DNA from: Thalassovita litoralis | GTDB lineage: Bacteria > Pseudomonadota > Alphaproteobacteria > Rhodobacterales > Rhodobacteraceae | Assembly (NCBI RefSeq): GCF_900182725.1 | Contig: NZ_FXTO01000023.1 | Coordinates: 1-53,959, forward strand | Direction: 5' to 3' | Length of the DNA: 53,959 nucleotides | In this document: positions 51,479-53,959 of the stretch, piece by piece | Position numbering within the stretch: position 1 is the first letter of the stretch | Layout: the number at the start of each line of letters is the position of its first letter | Position numbers and translations under genes: made by a program | Notes under the pieces: generated by a model | Told to the model about the DNA's origin: nothing | The model's input: the letters and a program-made list of their open reading frames with translations, nothing else | Database searches by the model: none

Positions 51479-52034
51479 TTGACCGGCTTCCCGCCATTCA
51501 CCTCAACCACCGCACCGCACATGTAGCGCGCCGCATCCGAGGCGAGGAACAGGATCACATCGGTAATATCCTCAGGCTCGGCGATGCGCCCCAAAGGCAC
51601 GGTTTTGCCCAGTTCCGCCACGGCGGTATCGGGGTCAAACCCGCGTTTGGCAAAGCCCGTGCGCAGCATCGGCGTGTTCACCTCGTTCGGCGCAACGGCG
51701 TTGATCCGCACGCCCTGATGCGCGTGATCCATCCCCATGCATTGCGTGAGCGAGGCAATCGCCGCCTTGGTCATGCAATAAACCGCGTGATAACGCCCGC
51801 GTTGTTCGCCACAATATCAAGCCGCCCCAAGGCCTTGGCCGCCGCTGCGGGCAGGCCATCGGCATAGGCCGCATCAAGCAAATTGCCATCCAGATGCGCC
51901 TCGGCCTCAATGGCTGATGTATCGCGATCCGCCACCGCCACGCGCGCGCCTTCGGCCCTGAGCGCCCGCACAACGGCCGCACCAATCCCGCCCGCTGCCC
52001 CGGTGACGAGGGCGGTTTTTCCTGTAAATCTCAT
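51475..52034 (-). pseudogene. SDR gene with internal deletion and frameshift
   Basis: From ATG 52034 the frame codes a normal SDR N-terminus (TGAAGGIGAAVVRAL, VADRD, NNAGVI) and then stops at 51771-51773. The C-terminal part resumes in another frame with HAVYCMTKAAIASLTQ, NAVAPNEVNTP and VEVNGGKPVK, ending at 51475. A normal SDR has about 55-65 residues between NNAG and YxxxK, including the catalytic serine; here the two are directly joined near 51785, so roughly 190 bases are missing and the frame has shifted. The product cannot be a working dehydrogenase. The hpbD-like gene ends 10 bp upstream. An assembly error at this spot is possible. Confidence 0.8.
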
Positions 52035-52044
52035 GTTGGTCTCC

Positions 52045-53154
52045 TCAGCCAAACGATGCGATGGGCGCGCCGAAGATGCCTTCGTCGGGCACCACGCCCA
52101 GACCCGGCCCCTCGGGCAGTTTGATATGGCCACCCTCGATGCGGATGCCATTCTTGCTGTCGTAATTGCCCTCGACGTAAGGCGCGGCGAGCCAGACGCC
52201 CTCCATCAGACGCGGTGAGACGGTGGCACCGATATGGGTGCAGGCGGCGTTGATGATGTCGCCCCCCCAGGCATCGTCGCAGGTATGCGGCAGGGTGCGC
52301 GCCTCGCAAATATCGCGGAAGGTGGCCATGGCGTGCAATCCGCCAATGCGCGTGACCTTCATGCCAAAGCCATCAACCAGCCCCTGCCCCACGGCGCGAA
52401 TGACCGTGGCCAGATCTTCGCCGTTTTCGTCCATGTAGATGCCGTGATGCACCTGCGACCGGATCGCGGCGATTTCCTCAAGCGTGTTGCAGGGCTGCTC
52501 CATGATGAAAGGAATATCCGGGCATTCGCGCGACAGGCGCAGCGCGTCGCGGGTGGGCAGGCCACGGTTGCCATCGGCCGCCAAACGCATACCGCTGTCC
52601 CGGATCACCTCCCAGACCTTGCGCAGCACTTCGATGTCTACCTCCACCGGGCGACCACCGATTTTGACTTGCATACGCGGGTAGCCCTCGGCCATCTTCT
52701 CGGCGGCAATGCGGGCAATTTCGTCGGGGGCGCCCACGCCGCTGGCGTAATAAGAGGGCACGCGCTCGGTGACCGCGCCGCCCAAAAGATCGGCCACGCG
52801 CAGCCCCGTTGCCTTGCCCAAGAGGTCATAGGCGGCAATGTCGATGGCGGCCTTGGCGTAGCGGTGGCCGTTCAGCAAGCCATCCATGCGACGGCGCAGC
52901 AAAAGCGGGTGCAGCGGGTTCGCACCGATCAGCCCTTGCGCCATCTCGATCAGCGCCGCGCGCGCACCAAGCGCATGTTGGGGCTGATAGGTCGGGCCAA
53001 CCGGGCAGGTCTCGCCCCAGCCCACAAGGCCGGTATCGGTGACGATGCGCACAAGCGTGGTGTCAAGCGACCAGACCTCGGCATTGGCCATTTTGTAAGG
53101 GCCGTTTTTGACCGGAAGCTGGTGGGAGTAGAGATGAATTTCCGTGATCTTCAT
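52045..53154 (-). CDS. hpbD: Enolase-superfamily epimerase, probably 4-hydroxyproline betaine 2-epimerase (HpbD-like)
   Basis: The 369-residue mandelate racemase/muconate lactonising enzyme-type protein has the paired acid-base lysines K164 (MQVKIGGR) and K266 (GMKVTRIGG) and metal ligands D194 (ADGN), E219 (MEQP) and D242 (MDEN). Stretches such as [42 protein letters not shown] and [13 protein letters not shown] closely recall HpbD from Pelagibaca bermudensis, which epimerises 4-hydroxyproline betaine and proline betaine; this is from memory, not alignment. It lies 31 bp after the TetR gene. cis-3-hydroxyproline dehydratase-like or other MLE functions are alternatives. Confidence 0.75.
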   Translation of the reverse strand: MKITEIHLYSHQLPVKNGPYKMANAEVWSLDTTLVRIVTDTGLVGWGETCPVGPTYQPQHALGARAALIEMAQGLIGANPLHPLLLRRRMDGLLNGHRYAKAAIDIAAYDLLGKATGLRVADLLGGAVTERVPSYYASGVGAPDEIARIAAEKMAEGYPRMQVKIGGRPVEVDIEVLRKVWEVIRDSGMRLAADGNRGLPTRDALRLSRECPDIPFIMEQPCNTLEEIAAIRSQVHHGIYMDENGEDLATVIRAVGQGLVDGFGMKVTRIGGLHAMATFRDICEARTLPHTCDDAWGGDIINAACTHIGATVSPRLMEGVWLAAPYVEGNYDSKNGIRIEGGHIKLPEGPGLGVVPDEGIFGAPIASFG

Positions 53155-53185
53155 GATCGGCCCTGTTGGATGGTTGCGGTGGAAT

Positions 53186-53737
53186 TCAGGTAATGCCTTC
53201 GGCGGCAAGGGCAGCACGGGCGGCGCGCATGGCGGCCTCGGTCGCGCGCTCGCGGCCTTGCAGCCGGGCGGCCTGCGTCACGCCCTCGTGCAAGAGAAAC
53301 AGCGTTTCGGCCAGATCGGCGGTGTCACGATCAGGCACGACCCGCGCAAGCCGCTGGCGGAACTCATCAGCAAGCCGCGCTTTGTGGTCGGTGACGATGG
53401 CGGCAATCGCTTTGCTTTCGGGGTATTCGGCCCAGGCGTTCAGGAACAGACAGCCGGTATTCGCCACCTCGGCCAGCCAGTCGCACAGCCGCACAAGGGG
53501 GTGCAGAATATACTCGACCCCTTCTTTCGGCCCGCCTGCCAGCCACTCGAAATACGCGGCGTCGCGGTGTTCCAGCGCCCCTACGATCATCGCCTCGCGG
53601 CTGGGGAAATGTTTGTAAAGCGTGCGCAGCGAGACATCGGCCTCGGCGCGCAGGGCTTCGACGCCCTGATCGGCAAAGCCGGCCTCGGCAAAGGTGCGGT
53701 CAAGTTCGGTGGCGATTCTGAGTTTGGTATTGGTCAT
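53186..53737 (-). CDS. TetR-family transcriptional regulator
   Basis: The 183-residue protein has an N-terminal TetR helix-turn-helix (about 5-50, [31 protein letters not shown]) and a helical ligand domain. ATG 53737 is used; a TTG at 53743 would add two residues. It heads the group TetR, hpbD-like, broken SDR, SDR, and its upstream region carries two identical palindromes. Probably an autorepressor of that operon. Confidence 0.88.
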   Translation of the reverse strand: MTNTKLRIATELDRTFAEAGFADQGVEALRAEADVSLRTLYKHFPSREAMIVGALEHRDAAYFEWLAGGPKEGVEYILHPLVRLCDWLAEVANTGCLFLNAWAEYPESKAIAAIVTDHKARLADEFRQRLARVVPDRDTADLAETLFLLHEGVTQAARLQGRERATEAAMRAARAALAAEGIT

Positions 53738-53745
53738 TGCCAAGT

Positions 53746-53798
53746 GGTAGAGCGATCACTCTACCTCGTGCAAGAAAAAAGTAGAGCGATCACTCTAC
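53746..53798. promoter_or_regulatory. Tandem TetR operators
   Basis: GTAGAGCGATCACTCTAC occurs twice, at 53747-53764 and 53781-53798. The arms GTAGAG and CTCTAC are perfect inverted repeats around CGATCA. The two copies are 34 bp apart centre to centre, about three helical turns, directly upstream of the TetR start. Confidence 0.8.
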
Positions 53799-53860
53799 CC
53801 TCCAATATCGAGAGTACCCCGTGTGTATCAGGATGGCCCAGTTAAAGGCGTGACGCTTTA

Positions 53861-53959
53861 GGCTCAGGACTCATAACCAAAACATGACTGTTGCGGCGAG
53901 AGCGATGGCCGAGAGGAAGACTTCGGGGCAGCGGTCATATCGGGTGGCGACCCGCCGCC
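53861..53959 (-). mobile_element. IS5-type insertion sequence, terminal 99 bp (inverted copy)
   Basis: Exact reverse complement of positions 1-99, again flanked by TA (53859-53860). The transposase 3' end points into the window from both sides, so the 53.8-kb interior is bounded by inverted copies of one element. Confidence 0.75.
53871..53957 (-). pseudogene. IS5-family transposase, C-terminal fragment (second copy)
   Basis: Codes the same 28 C-terminal residues as positions 3-89, on the opposite strand, with the stop at 53871-53873. The rest lies beyond the window. Confidence 0.75.

Noticed and set aside
1-53959. CRISPR arrays, tRNA or rRNA genes, prophage or plasmid replication genes
   Set aside because: No regularly spaced repeats, no cloverleaf-like sequences in the intergenic gaps, and no phage or replication proteins were seen.

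Overview
The window looks like a contig of a marine-type Alphaproteobacterium, most likely a Rhodobacteraceae (Roseobacter-group) strain. This is an inference. The GC content is high, there are two TRAP transport systems, several FCD-type GntR regulators, a proline-betaine-epimerase-like enolase and many acyl-CoA ligases and short-chain dehydrogenases. I see no rRNA, tRNA, CRISPR array or replication origin. Nearly all the DNA is catabolic and transport genes in tight operons, each with its own local regulator. Both ends are the same 99 bp of an IS5-type element in inverted orientation, each flanked by TA; the left copy cuts a TPR-protein gene.

Layout. (1) 1-7800: IS end, truncated TPR gene, acyl-CoA ligase, U32 family protein, nucleotidyltransferase-fold protein, then a cupin and aldo/keto reductase pair divergent from a LysR regulator. 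(2) 7803-16338: minus-strand operon SDR, TRAP Q-M-P, SDR, SDR and a KstD-like flavoprotein, divergent from an FCD regulator translationally coupled to a GST-like protein. (3) 16399-22777: minus-strand operon TRAP P-Q-M, thiolase, acyl-CoA ligase, divergent from a MarR regulator across a perfect 21-bp palindrome. (4) 22823-24997: LysR divergent from a second thiolase. (5) 25046-37349: an eight-gene minus-strand operon reading SDR, HyuA-like, zinc-ribbon small subunit, HyuA-like, HyuB-like fused to a UbiB/ABC1 kinase-like domain, a 269-aa unknown, acyl-CoA ligase, SDR. Subunit order and sizes resemble the ATP-dependent acetophenone carboxylase (ApcABCDE) followed by its CoA ligase. A large MalT-like LuxR regulator lies just upstream, and three GGGATGA repeats resembling MalT boxes sit in front of the operon. 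(6) 40276-48945: a GlxA-type regulator and a ProVWX betaine-type ABC transporter, divergent from a GntR regulator, DapA-family lyase, aldehyde dehydrogenase and FAD amine/amino-acid oxidase. (7) 49059-53737: a non-pyrrolysine MttB-family methyltransferase, an SDR, a broken SDR, an HpbD-like enolase and a TetR regulator with two tandem operators.

How it may work together (inference). In region 5 an alcohol would be oxidised to a ketone by an SDR, carboxylated with ATP to a beta-keto acid, activated to CoA and cleaved by a thiolase, possibly the convergent one at 23816-24997. The UbiB fusion is the most unusual feature. Regions 2 and 3 look like uptake plus alcohol/ketone oxidation and CoA-thioester degradation of an organic acid, perhaps alicyclic or terpenoid. 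Regions 6 and 7 look like uptake and breakdown of a quaternary amine such as a betaine of proline or hydroxyproline.
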